Below, in pieces: positions 14,870 through 24,075 of a DNA stretch of 42,395 nt. This DNA comes from an uncultured Eubacteriales bacterium (GTDB taxonomy: Bacteria; Bacillota; Clostridia; Oscillospirales; CAG-272). Every line of letters starts with the position of its first letter. Position 1 is the stretch's first letter. The notes below the pieces were generated by a model, which saw nothing but the letters and a program-made list of their open reading frames with translations, ran no database searches and was not told where the DNA came from. Both the position numbers and the translations under genes were made by a program. The DNA lies in assembly GCA_949747515.1 (NCBI GenBank), contig CATKFO010000052.1:1-42395 (forward strand), in the 5' to 3' direction.

Positions 14870-17838
14870 ATTCGAATCCTGAAAAAGAAAACGACAACCT
14901 TGATTCAATCCCATCGTCTGACGAAAACTCCGCAGATGCGCAAACGGTTGAATCGGAAACAGCGGCTCCTATTACGGATACTAATATTGAAGACTTGCCG
15001 GAAGCAACTCTTTCCGAAGACGTTAAGCCGGCCGAAACTATATCTGAAATTGATGAAAATATAGTTGAGGATGCGAAACCAGTCGACGCCGGCGGGAAAA
15101 CTCGCCGCAAGGGAAAATACTTCGCGCCTTCAAAATGCAAATACCTCGCGCTATGTTTTGGAGTTCCGGCGCTGATTATGCTCCTCGTTTACGTCGCAAT
15201 GGGAGTCTGGCCTGTTGAAAAAAACTCGGTCCTCGTGCTCGACCTTAACGCTCAATATGTTTATTACATTGAAAAATTCCGATCTATTATCGCGGACGGA
15301 GGCAGCTTCTTATATACGTTTGAGCGCGCGCTCGGAGGGGAATTTCTCGGCATATTCGCGTATTATCTCGCAAGTCCCTTCAACCTGATAACTCTTCTTT
15401 TTCCAAAGGAATACATTACTGAAGCTATACTCGCGATCCTTCTGCTTAAATGCGGCTTCTCCGGACTTACGTTCGGGATATACGTACATAATACGAGAGA
15501 AAAGCGGCGTCCCGCAATGACGATTATGTTTTCGTCAATGTACGCTCTATCCGCGTTCGCGGTTATAATGCAGCATAATCTTATGTGGACGGACAACATT
15601 ATTTGTCTTCCGTTGATTATGCTTGGGATCGACCGAATTATTAAATACGGCAAATTTAAGACGTTTACGCTGTTTTTATCCATCGCGATCCTTTCTAATT
15701 TCTACATAGGCTACATGACGTGCCTTTTCGTAGCGTTTTACTTCTTCCTACGCTATTTTTCATTGTCTCGGGACGAAAGAAATCCTAATGGAGTAAAAGC
15801 GCACTTTCCGAAATCGCTTCTGCGAGTCGTCGTCTTTTCCGCTATAGCCGTAATGATTTCAGCCGTAATGATCTTTTCGGCGTATTATTCGCTTACCTTC
15901 GGAAAACTGGAATTTTCCACGCCCGACTATGAGCCGAAGCAGACCTACGACTTTATAAACCTGCTGTCAAAAGTGTTTTTCGGCTCCTACGATACGGTTC
16001 GCCCCTCCGGAATGCCTCATCTTTACTGCGGCATGCTCGTCCCCTTGCTTTTGCCGTTATTCTTCGTATCCCCGTCCGTTAAGCCGAGAAAAAAGATATG
16101 CGGCGGTATATTGCTTCTTATTTTCGCGGTCAGCTTTACGCTGAGCTGGGCCGATCTTCTTTGGCACGGGTTCCAGCGCCCTAACTGGCTCAACGCCAGA
16201 TTCGCGTTTATTTTCGTTATGATAGCTCTTCTTATGTGCTACGACGCGTTGGCGGGTCTTAAAGCGCTCGGAACTAAAAAGATTATCTTTACCGGGTGCG
16301 GAACGCTGCTGATACTTATAATACTTCAGTCCATGAAGCTTAAAAATCTCCCGACGTTCACCGCGGTCTGGGCTTCTATCGGCATTATAGCAGTATATCT
16401 GGCAGTCGTTCCCTTTGCAGCCGGTTCTATTACGCAGTCCGGAATCAAGGGTTGGTCTATCGCGCTCGTCTCCATAACCTGCGTGGAGCTGTTTCTTTCG
16501 GGAGTCGTGAATCTTTACGCTCTCGACAAAGACGTGTCTTTTTCTCCCCGATCTTCATACAGAAGCGTCGTCGACTCATATACGGATGCGAAAAAGTTAG
16601 TAAGCGACGACGGCTTTTACCGGTCGGAAAAAACTTATCACAGAAGAACAAACGACAACTTTGCTATAGGACTGAGGGGACTTTCAAATTCCACGTCCAC
16701 TCTTAACAAGAGCGTTATCGACTTGCTTGAGAACTTCGGCTTCACGTCAAAATCGCACTGGTCAAAATACGTCGGAGGCACGCTGACGTCCGACTCGATT
16801 TTTGGTATAAAATATATTTACGTTAATCAGAAAAATGTTGACAAGAAAAGCGACGATCAAGAAAGCGACGATCAGAAAAACGACGAAAAAACGGAGCTGC
16901 CTTGGTATATTGCGAATTATTACGACTTAATCGGAAAGACAGACGAAGGCATAATGGTATATAAAAACCCTTACGCGCTGTCCGCCGCGTTCGCGGTAGA
17001 CGACGATTTCACAGACTTCGATACGACGTCCGTCGCTCCGTTCGATCTTATGAACAGTATGTACGCGGCGATATATCCGAACGTGGAAGGAACGGGAGAG
17101 CTTTGGAAGCCCCTCGTCGCGGAGCAGGATTACGGCGGCTGCAAAAAATTCGGGGTCGAACAGGAGCATATCGGATATGAAAAAACGTCCGACGGCGTTG
17201 GTTACGTTTCGTTTGAAATTATCGCCGAAAGCTCCGACACAATATATATGTATGTTCCAAGCAACTGGCCGAGAGAAGCGACTTTATCCATAAACGGACG
17301 CGAGGCTGGAACATACTTTACCAACGAAACGCACGCGATAAAGGAACTAGGGACGTTCGAGCCAGGCGAAAGCGTGACCGTAAAACTGAGACTTAACGGT
17401 GAAAAGCTATATATGGCGAAAGCCGAAAGCTATTTCTACTATTTTGATGAAGCTTTGTTCGATTCCATAAAAGATTCTCTGAAGGCGGCGGAGCTTAATA
17501 TATCCGAACACGACGAGGAAAGTCTTTCCGGAACCATCGACGTGCCGGAGGGACAAACGACCGTTCTCACGACGATACCGTACGACGAGGGCTGGCGCAT
17601 AACCGTAGACGGAAAAGAAGCTGAATACGACAAGTCTCTTGGAGCCTTAATTTCTCTGAAACTAACTCCCGGCAAGCACGAGATAACCATGATCTACCGT
17701 CCCGAGTGTCTGCGGAAAGGACTTATGGTAACGGGAGCGGGAATATTTCTGTTCGCGGCGGCCTGCGTCGCAGAAGCCGTCGTCAAACATAAGCGGAAGA
17801 AGCGCTCTGAGGACCAATTGGAATTCCCCGTTATCTGA
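14866..17838 (+). CDS. YfhO family polytopic membrane protein
   Basis: This 990-residue protein has an acidic, low-complexity cytoplasmic N-terminus (about 1-80), a region with a dozen or more membrane helices (about 98-560) and a large extracytoplasmic C-terminal part (about 570-955) with a final membrane helix before a basic tail. VLDLNAQYVYYIEKFRS and ALGGEFLGIFAYYLASPFNL are typical of YfhO, linked to glycosylation of lipoteichoic acid in Bacillus and Listeria; the fold resembles GT-C glycosyltransferases. A lysine/aspartate repeat near residue 655-675 (KKSDDQESDDQKNDEK) is probably a flexible loop. The long acidic N-terminal extension is unusual. Confidence 0.88.
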   Translation: MNSNPEKENDNLDSIPSSDENSADAQTVESETAAPITDTNIEDLPEATLSEDVKPAETISEIDENIVEDAKPVDAGGKTRRKGKYFAPSKCKYLALCFGVPALIMLLVYVAMGVWPVEKNSVLVLDLNAQYVYYIEKFRSIIADGGSFLYTFERALGGEFLGIFAYYLASPFNLITLLFPKEYITEAILAILLLKCGFSGLTFGIYVHNTREKRRPAMTIMFSSMYALSAFAVIMQHNLMWTDNIICLPLIMLGIDRIIKYGKFKTFTLFLSIAILSNFYIGYMTCLFVAFYFFLRYFSLSRDERNPNGVKAHFPKSLLRVVVFSAIAVMISAVMIFSAYYSLTFGKLEFSTPDYEPKQTYDFINLLSKVFFGSYDTVRPSGMPHLYCGMLVPLLLPLFFVSPSVKPRKKICGGILLLIFAVSFTLSWADLLWHGFQRPNWLNARFAFIFVMIALLMCYDALAGLKALGTKKIIFTGCGTLLILIILQSMKLKNLPTFTAVWASIGIIAVYLAVVPFAAGSITQSGIKGWSIALVSITCVELFLSGVVNLYALDKDVSFSPRSSYRSVVDSYTDAKKLVSDDGFYRSEKTYHRRTNDNFAIGLRGLSNSTSTLNKSVIDLLENFGFTSKSHWSKYVGGTLTSDSIFGIKYIYVNQKNVDKKSDDQESDDQKNDEKTELPWYIANYYDLIGKTDEGIMVYKNPYALSAAFAVDDDFTDFDTTSVAPFDLMNSMYAAIYPNVEGTGELWKPLVAEQDYGGCKKFGVEQEHIGYEKTSDGVGYVSFEIIAESSDTIYMYVPSNWPREATLSINGREAGTYFTNETHAIKELGTFEPGESVTVKLRLNGEKLYMAKAESYFYYFDEALFDSIKDSLKAAELNISEHDEESLSGTIDVPEGQTTVLTTIPYDEGWRITVDGKEAEYDKSLGALISLKLTPGKHEITMIYRPECLRKGLMVTGAGIFLFAAACVAEAVVKHKRKKRSEDQLEFPVI

Positions 17839-17950
17839 GAGAACTAAAACGCGATTTACATTCGTCGGCTTTAGCCCGCGAGTAAGGTCTGCGGGATACG
17901 TTTAGAATAAAACTGCAAAAATTCACATGTAAAGGGCTCTATCTCAAATT

Positions 17951-18613
17951 ATGATTTATACAATAAGCGGCGTGGTCTCGGAGACTGACGTCATATCATC
18001 CTTCGTAGTAATCGAATGCGGCGGAATCGGCTATAAGCTGACCGTCACCGCCAATACGCTCTCATCCCTGCCCTCTCCCGTTTACTCTCCGTCCGGAGAT
18101 ATAGACGTTTCATCCTCGCAGATAGTCAAGGTATACACTCGCATGGCTGTAAGGGAAGACGGCGTCGAGCTATACGGTTTTTCATCAAAGGAAGAACTCG
18201 ACGCGTTTCGTCTGCTAGTTTCCGTATCGGGAGTAGGCCCTAAGGCCGCCATGTCTATATTGTCTCTGTTTACTCCGAAAAAGCTTGCTTTAGCAGTCGC
18301 GTCGGAGGATTCCAAGGCGATTTCCCGCGCTCCGGGCGTTGGAGGAAAAACAGCGGCGAGAATAATATTGGAATTGAAGGATAAGCTCGCGAAAGCATAT
18401 CCGGAGTTTTCAGGAAGCGGCGGCGACATTTCCACGGATATAAGTCTTCGCTCCGCATCAGCCGCGGGAGGCTCAAAACTTTCCGACGCGTACAGCGCTC
18501 TTACCGTGCTCGGATACTCAAGATCGGAAATAGCCGCCGCAATGAAAAACGTAGACCCGGACGCAGATCTTGAAGATATTATAAAATCCGCTCTGGCGGC
18601 CCTTATGAAATAA
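17951..18613 (+). CDS. ruvA: Holliday junction DNA helicase subunit RuvA
   Basis: The 220-residue product has the three RuvA parts: an N-terminal OB-fold (about 1-68, MIYTISGVV and VYTRMAVREDGVELYGF), tandem helix-hairpin-helix motifs (SVSGVGPKAAMSIL and APGVGGKTAARIILEL), and a C-terminal RuvB-binding three-helix domain (about 173-220). Tetramers hold the four-way junction while RuvB drives branch migration. It lies 24 bases before ruvB. No ruvC is present here. The ribosome binding site is weak (AAAGG about 16 bases upstream). Confidence 0.97.
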   Translation: MIYTISGVVSETDVISSFVVIECGGIGYKLTVTANTLSSLPSPVYSPSGDIDVSSSQIVKVYTRMAVREDGVELYGFSSKEELDAFRLLVSVSGVGPKAAMSILSLFTPKKLALAVASEDSKAISRAPGVGGKTAARIILELKDKLAKAYPEFSGSGGDISTDISLRSASAAGGSKLSDAYSALTVLGYSRSEIAAAMKNVDPDADLEDIIKSALAALMK

Positions 18614-18637
18614 TAAAACCGGAGGAGAATCGATCAT

Positions 18638-19696
18638 ATGGACTCAAACGAATTCGATTTTGAAGACCGGATCATATCGTCCGGATATTCTGCGGAAGAC
18701 GCAGACAGCGAGCCGGGGCTACGTCCGCGTTCCATAGACGAATATATAGGACAAGAAAAAGCGAAAGAAATACTAAAAATATATATAGACGCCGTCAAGC
18801 TGCGCGGAGACACGCTTGATCACGTTCTGCTGTACGGCCCTCCTGGCCTTGGAAAAACCACGCTTTCCGCGATTATAGCGTCCGAGCTCGGCGTAAATTT
18901 CAGGGTTACCTCCGGTCCAGCCATTGAAAAACAGGGAGATCTTGCGGCTCTGCTCTCCAATTTAGCGGACGGCGACGTATTGTTTATCGACGAAATACAC
19001 CGGCTGTCAAGGTCTATAGAGGAAATCCTCTATCCTGCGATGGAGGATTATTCGCTTGACATAATTATAGGAAAGGGGCCGGCGGCGCGGTCCATACGGC
19101 TTCCTCTCGCTAAGTTTACGCTCATTGGAGCGACTACCCGCGCGGGTCAGCTCACAACTCCTCTAAGAGATCGCTTCGGCGTTCTCCTGCGGCTTGAGCT
19201 GTACACGCCGGAAGAGCTTGCGTCAATCGTACGACGTTCCGCCGGAATTCTCGACGTACCCATAGACGACGACGGAGCGCTTGAAATCGCTTCACGATCT
19301 CGCGGGACTCCGCGTATCGCCAACAGACTCCTGAAAAGGGTTCGTGATTTCGCGCAGGTTAAAGGAGACGGACGAATTACCTGCGATATTGCCAGACATG
19401 CTCTCGAAACTCTTGAAATCGACGAATTGGGTCTGGACAACACAGACCGCCGTATGCTTGAAGCTATAATCGGATACTACGACGGAGGACCGGTCGGACT
19501 TGAAACGCTCGCCGCCACAGTAGGAGAAGAATCGGTGACTATTGAAGACGTGTATGAACCGTATCTGCTCCAACTCGGATTTTTAAACCGAACGCCGAGA
19601 GGACGCTGCGTTACCCGCGCTGCGTACGAGCATCTTGGCATTCCGTATCGCCGAGCGGTTTCCGAATCAAACGACGGACAAATGAAAATAGAATAA
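18638..19696 (+). CDS. ruvB: Holliday junction branch migration ATPase RuvB
   Basis: The 352-residue product is full length, with the RuvB opening [16 protein letters not shown], Walker [10 protein letters not shown] (67-75), Walker B LFIDEIH (115-121), sensor 1 GATTRAG, and a winged-helix C-terminus ending in [16 protein letters not shown]. It is the hexameric motor acting with RuvA in recombinational repair. It has an AGGAG ribosome binding site and is followed by a strong bidirectional terminator. Confidence 0.98.
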   Translation: MDSNEFDFEDRIISSGYSAEDADSEPGLRPRSIDEYIGQEKAKEILKIYIDAVKLRGDTLDHVLLYGPPGLGKTTLSAIIASELGVNFRVTSGPAIEKQGDLAALLSNLADGDVLFIDEIHRLSRSIEEILYPAMEDYSLDIIIGKGPAARSIRLPLAKFTLIGATTRAGQLTTPLRDRFGVLLRLELYTPEELASIVRRSAGILDVPIDDDGALEIASRSRGTPRIANRLLKRVRDFAQVKGDGRITCDIARHALETLEIDELGLDNTDRRMLEAIIGYYDGGPVGLETLAATVGEESVTIEDVYEPYLLQLGFLNRTPRGRCVTRAAYEHLGIPYRRAVSESNDGQMKIE

Positions 19697-19699
19697 GCG

Positions 19700-19740
19700 A
19701 AAAACACCCGACTGCGTAAAAGCTTAGTCGGGTGTTTTTA
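19700..19740. terminator. Bidirectional terminator between ruvB and the GH78 gene
   Basis: AAAAACACCCGACT pairs with AGTCGGGTGTTTTT around a 13-base loop. T-runs on both strands serve the convergent genes on either side. Confidence 0.92.
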
Positions 19741-19747
19741 TTGAATT

Positions 19748-21718
19748 TCAGATACGAGCCGTAATTTTCTCGCCTGCGGGAATCGGAACGTCTCCATTAG
19801 AAGTTTTCAGCGTCCCGCCTGGAATATCCGACTCAACGGTTATCTTCCCGTCCGTATATTTCACGCGGACGCAGCCTGCCGGAGTCGGAACTATTCCCTC
19901 GAAATTTTCAAGCCCCATGGTCTGAGGGCAAACCTCATACTTCTCATATCCGGGAGAGGTAGGACGAACGCCGAGAGCGTATTTGCCGAGCAAATATACG
20001 GGACTTGCCCCCCATGCGTGGCAAAGGCTCTTTTCAAACGGCAGCCCATACATGGCGTAGTGTTCGTCGCCTTTCATATTAGGATCAAACTCCTCCCATA
20101 TGGTAGTGGCTCCAAGACGAATCATTTCACCCCAATAGCTTCCAAGCATATCGCGGAATAAATCTGATTTTCCGGCCGTCAGCATCGCGTCAAGCTCGAA
20201 AAACTTAAAATACGGCGTCGTTATCGCCGGAATCTCATCGTTTTCAATAACGTTCTCTATAATAAGTTCCGACTGTTTTCTATCGGAAAAACCGTACCTA
20301 AGCGCTATAATATTCGCATGGCGAGTCACGTTGTTTCTGCCGGAAGTGAAAGAATCAACAAAAGCTCCGCGTTCTTCATTCCAGTATAGGCGGTTTATAT
20401 CGGATTTCAGCTTGTCCGCAAGCGAATCGTACCGTCTTGCGTTCTCGTCTTCTCCAATCGCTTCGGATATTTCAGCCATGGCGCGGTATCCGGCCCAGAG
20501 AAACATCTGCTCGGCGCACAGGGGACCCTCTCTGTCAAAATAATCGTGCCAATCGATAAATACGAAGTCTCCGTCCCGTTCGACTACAAATCCGTTTTCA
20601 TCAAGACGCGAACGGGTAAAATCTATCAGAGTCTCCATATCGCGATATTCGCGCCTAATAAAATCAGCGTCTCCCGTATAAAGATAATAATCCCGAATTC
20701 CCATAAGCCAAAGCGCGGAGTAATCCGGTATGGTGTTGATATGCTGGGTCATAGGGTCGCGGCCGCGAAGAATGCGCGCGGTACGGCGCACAGAATCGCT
20801 GTCAAAGAAGGAGTAATAGTTCACAAGAAAGCTCTGATACGCGTCTCCGGACCAAACCCAACGGTCTCTCTTTATTCCGTCGAAAATGGCCTCTCTCATA
20901 TTTATCTCAAGCGTATAAGAGCAAACGTCGACGATCCGATTGATTTCTTCATCGTCGCATTTAAAGCTTCCCGGTTTATCACGGCTTATAAACTCCTCGT
21001 CGGCCGAAAGAGATATTGAATCGAACTCCGCTTTTTCGCAGTTTGGAACAATAAAAACATACCTGAAAGCCCTGGGACGCAGAACGTCTCCGCCGACTGC
21101 CGTATCGGTTATAACGGTCTCCTTCATATGAAGGGCCTCGGCCTCGGATTCTCCGTAATATACGTCGAGCTTCGTTCCCTCGGGAGCTTCGGTACGGAGC
21201 TTGCCGAATGTTTCGCGTCCAAAATCAAAAAGTATTCCTTCGCCGCGCCGTTCAGATGAAACGGGGCGCGCGAGTCTGTATTCAAACGGAAATATCTCCG
21301 GATCGTCGTCGGGAGAAACGAACATATCGCTGCGCCCCGCGGGAACCTTTTCATATCCTTGAGAGTATGCGCTCCACGAGCCGTCGCTGGCAAATACGTT
21401 TCCTTCTATGTATATGCAAGGAAATCCGTTTTCTTTGTGCGCGCTTACAACGACTGTATGCTCGCCCGGTTCCAAAACCACTTTGTTCGTGCGATAAATA
21501 CGTTTTCCGTCCGCAATGATCAGAAATTTTTCGGTATTGGCTCTCACGACGATCGTCTCTCCGTCTGTTCTAGCCGTTTTTTCAAACGTGACAAACTTGA
21601 GCGGCGGATCGGCCCGGAACATTATCGGACAATACGATCCAGAGCGCTCGCGGCGCCCATGTATAAGAGTCCCGTGGTATAGTTCCATATCGCCGTCGTA
21701 CCATATCCATTCAGCCAT
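19748..21718 (-). CDS. Alpha-L-rhamnosidase-like glycoside hydrolase (GH78)
   Basis: The 656-residue product has beta domains (about 1-250), an (alpha/alpha)6 catalytic barrel (about 255-570) and a C-terminal beta domain. DGIKRDRWVWSGDA (280-293) is the GH78 acid-residue block, usually D-x-x-QRDER-x-x-W-x-GD; here Q is K and the second acidic residue is missing. TTIWEEFDP (about 536) holds the likely base. There is no signal peptide, so the enzyme is cytoplasmic and would act on imported rhamnosides. Promoter at 21756-21784; it diverges from an oxidoreductase gene. The altered block makes the exact substrate uncertain. Confidence 0.85.
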   Translation of the reverse strand: MAEWIWYDGDMELYHGTLIHGRRERSGSYCPIMFRADPPLKFVTFEKTARTDGETIVVRANTEKFLIIADGKRIYRTNKVVLEPGEHTVVVSAHKENGFPCIYIEGNVFASDGSWSAYSQGYEKVPAGRSDMFVSPDDDPEIFPFEYRLARPVSSERRGEGILFDFGRETFGKLRTEAPEGTKLDVYYGESEAEALHMKETVITDTAVGGDVLRPRAFRYVFIVPNCEKAEFDSISLSADEEFISRDKPGSFKCDDEEINRIVDVCSYTLEINMREAIFDGIKRDRWVWSGDAYQSFLVNYYSFFDSDSVRRTARILRGRDPMTQHINTIPDYSALWLMGIRDYYLYTGDADFIRREYRDMETLIDFTRSRLDENGFVVERDGDFVFIDWHDYFDREGPLCAEQMFLWAGYRAMAEISEAIGEDENARRYDSLADKLKSDINRLYWNEERGAFVDSFTSGRNNVTRHANIIALRYGFSDRKQSELIIENVIENDEIPAITTPYFKFFELDAMLTAGKSDLFRDMLGSYWGEMIRLGATTIWEEFDPNMKGDEHYAMYGLPFEKSLCHAWGASPVYLLGKYALGVRPTSPGYEKYEVCPQTMGLENFEGIVPTPAGCVRVKYTDGKITVESDIPGGTLKTSNGDVPIPAGEKITARI

Positions 21719-21755
21719 ATTTATAAATCCGTCCTTTAGCGTATATTTTCATATA

Positions 21756-21784
21756 ATTGTACCTGCAACACGGCCGAATGTCAA
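21756..21784 (-). promoter_or_regulatory. Promoter of the GH78 gene
   Basis: Consensus TTGACA (21779-21784), a 17-base spacer and TACAAT (21756-21761), about 35 bases before the ATG. Confidence 0.8.
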
Positions 21785-21926
21785 TGTCTCGCCCGAATAT
21801 ATTTTTTACTTTTTTATGCTAATCTCAATAAGAATTTAGATTTTAGTCGATATAACTAAATTCAGAAGCATTTTTTGTACAACATAACAATTTTAAGTTC
21901 TCGGCAAACTTTTTTGCGCAATCCTA

Positions 21927-21955
21927 TTGCACTTAAACCATTTTTAATTTATGAT
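21927..21955 (+). promoter_or_regulatory. Promoter of the Gfo/Idh/MocA gene
   Basis: TTGCAC (21927-21932), a 17-base spacer and TATGAT (21950-21955), about 40 bases before the chosen ATG. It lies inside the upstream extension of the open frame, which supports the downstream start. Confidence 0.7.
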
Positions 21956-21997
21956 AATGGAGACCTCAATCCCTTATATACTGAAAGGATTAAAAAC

Positions 21998-23083
21998 ATG
22001 ACGAATGAAAAAGTACGCGTAGGCATTATCGGATGCGGTGGAATTGCAAACGGCAAACATATGCCCGCTCTGAAAAAAATCGCCAATGTAGAAATGGCGG
22101 CTTTTTGCGACATTATTATCGAAAAGGCTGAAAAAGCAAGCGCCGAGTTTGGCGCTCCCGGAGCCAAAGTATACTCCGATTATAAAAAACTGCTTGAAGA
22201 CGACTCAATAGACGCCGTGCACGTCTGCACCCCTAACCGTTCGCACAGTTTTATTTCCGTAGACGCTCTTGAAGCGGGAAAACACGTAATGTGCGAAAAA
22301 CCTATGGCGATAAACTCCGTCGAAGCAAAAAAGATGCTGGACGCCGCTGAAAGAACCGGCAAAATTCTTACCATAGGATATCAAAACAGGCAAAGGACGG
22401 ACGCGCAATTCTTAAAAGGCGAATCCCTTGCCGGAACCTTCGGCGATATCTACTACGCGAAAGCAATCGCTCTCCGTCGCCGCGCGGTTCCGACATGGGG
22501 CGTATTTCTAAACGAATACGAACAGGGCGGCGGTCCGCTTATCGACATCGGAACGCATTCGCTCGACCTGACCCTGTGGATGATGAACAACTATAAGCCT
22601 AAATATTGCATTGGCACAGCTTATCATAAGCTTAACAACCAGACGGAAACCGGAAACGCGTGGGGAGACTGGGATCCGGAGAAATTCACCGTTGAAGACA
22701 GCGCCTTCGGCTTTGTCGTAATGGAGAACGGAGCGACAATATCCGTAGAATCCTCATGGGCGCTCAATTATGCGTATCCCAATGAGGCTACCACCGTTCT
22801 TTGCGGTACGAAAGCAGGCGGAGATATGTTGAACGGAGTATCCATAAACGGTATTCGACAAGGCAGACAATTTGAACTGAAGCCCGACCTGTCATGCGGA
22901 GGAGTAGCGTTCTACGACGGAAACGGCGGAGACGATCCGAGCTACAGAGAAGCTCTTCAGTGGATTCAAGCCATTACGGACGGAACTCCGGTGTGCGTCC
23001 AGCCCGAGCAGGCTTTCTGCGTAACCCGCATACTCGAGGGAATATACGAATCCGCCAAGACCGGCGCCATTTACAACTTCTGA
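21998..23083 (+). CDS. Gfo/Idh/MocA family sugar dehydrogenase
   Basis: The 361-residue product begins with a Rossmann fold (GIIGCGGIANGKHM), has the catalytic-lysine motif CEKPMA and, in the C-terminal alpha/beta domain, GGGPLIDIGTHSLDL, where the His and Asp contribute to the sugar site. Members oxidise or reduce sugars and polyols using NAD(P). The ATG at 21998 is preferred over 21875 because of the GAAAGG site and the promoter between the two. It faces away from the GH78 gene, so the two may belong to one sugar-use locus. Substrate not determinable. Confidence 0.92.
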   Translation: MTNEKVRVGIIGCGGIANGKHMPALKKIANVEMAAFCDIIIEKAEKASAEFGAPGAKVYSDYKKLLEDDSIDAVHVCTPNRSHSFISVDALEAGKHVMCEKPMAINSVEAKKMLDAAERTGKILTIGYQNRQRTDAQFLKGESLAGTFGDIYYAKAIALRRRAVPTWGVFLNEYEQGGGPLIDIGTHSLDLTLWMMNNYKPKYCIGTAYHKLNNQTETGNAWGDWDPEKFTVEDSAFGFVVMENGATISVESSWALNYAYPNEATTVLCGTKAGGDMLNGVSINGIRQGRQFELKPDLSCGGVAFYDGNGGDDPSYREALQWIQAITDGTPVCVQPEQAFCVTRILEGIYESAKTGAIYNF

Positions 23084-23158
23084 TAAATAAAAATCCTCCC
23101 TCCTAAACGGGAGAAACCAGGGAGCTTCGCCGAAATGATGAAGTTCCGTAACAAATAT

Positions 23159-23199
23159 AAAAACGGGTGCAGCCCACACAAAGGGTTACGCCCGTTTTT
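23159..23199 (+). terminator. Terminator of the Gfo/Idh/MocA gene
   Basis: AAAAACGGG and CCCGTTTTT enclose a partly paired inner stem (AGCCC/GGGTT). The tail is TTTTTCTGTTTT. Confidence 0.88.
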
Positions 23200-23353
23200 C
23201 TGTTTTGCTTTTCGAAAGTCCCGACGCTTTGTGCGGCGTACGTAAAGATATCATGCAGACAAAATTATGCTCGTTTGGGGCTATATTTAACTCTTTTTTC
23301 ACACATCTTTCGTATGATTCGGTGGAAAACGGGGGGGGGATTGGCGGGCGCGA

Positions 23354-23653
23354 TTACTTATTCTCAATCGCCTCCAACTTGAAATGCACAAGGTTAAACG
23401 GACATACGAATATACCCGTATGTTTTTCTGCTCCTGACAATAAATTAGACAAATAGCCGCCAGAACGGACGGCTTCCATTAAAGGAAAAAGTATCGCCAT
23501 TGACTTGGAACAAAATCCACCGGGGCAGCCGTAACCACAAGTAAACACATCTCCAATTTCGTGACCGTTGCGGCAGCATTCTGGTTTTCCGTCCGAGCCA
23601 ACTGCGATTACGGTAATTTTGAATGTGTAAGCTTCTTTGTACCAGTTTTTCAT
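23354..23653 (-). CDS. TIGR04076 family cysteine-rich small protein
   Basis: The 99-residue product has the pattern of the TIGR04076 family: ECCRNGHEIGDVFTC, then CPGGFCSKSMAILFPLMEAVRSGG. The many cysteines may bind a metal; the family has no known function to my knowledge. The ATG at 23653 is chosen because GGAG lies about 7 bases before it. AT-rich codon use sets it apart from the chromosomal genes to the left, and it begins the accessory stretch. Confidence 0.75.
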   Translation of the reverse strand: MKNWYKEAYTFKITVIAVGSDGKPECCRNGHEIGDVFTCGYGCPGGFCSKSMAILFPLMEAVRSGGYLSNLLSGAEKHTGIFVCPFNLVHFKLEAIENK

Positions 23654-24075
23654 TTTGATTCTCCTGCTTATTTGCGACAAATATTAAATAAGAGATTGTG
23701 TAAGCAAAATCAAACGACAATATGCATAAACCATCCTGCAAAAGACATTTACAAGACTCTGCAACAGACGCTGTTTTATTATGAATTGAATCTGGCGTCA
23801 GCGCTTTTTACGCAAATTTTATATGCTATGCGTTTTCTAACAATCTGATAGTTAATCTTTAATCGCATCATAAAATAAGCAGTCGGGACAGAATGCTCCA
23901 ACTGCTTATACAAACTTCGTTACAGCGCGTTAACTAACGAATAGAGCAAGCTTCTTTTTCCGATGAAGGAACCGAAAGAAAACAAGAATTATTTTCATTA
24001 AAATAGCTTGTTTTTCGTCTGCGCGTCAAAATTCCCTGTGAGCGTCAAAAGTAGCTGTTATTTACATTACGCCGT
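23654..24075. other. Non-coding stretch with two hairpins
   Basis: No open frame with a ribosome binding site is visible here. A bidirectional terminator (23979-24015) and a second hairpin (23875-23909, arms ATAAGCAGT and ACTGCTTAT) are the only structures. The sequence is AT-rich and may be decayed mobile DNA, though no transposase residue is recognisable. Confidence 0.45.
23979..24015. terminator. Terminator after the MiaB-like gene
   Basis: AAACAAG pairs with CTTGTTT, with an inner ATTTT/AAAAT helix. T-rich on both strands, about 60 bases past the stop at 24076. Confidence 0.65.

Noticed and set aside
23331..23339. Run of nine Gs as a possible phase-variation tract
   Set aside because: It lies in a non-coding stretch downstream of the TIGR04076-type stop and is not placed within a promoter spacer; it may only mark a hard-to-sequence site.
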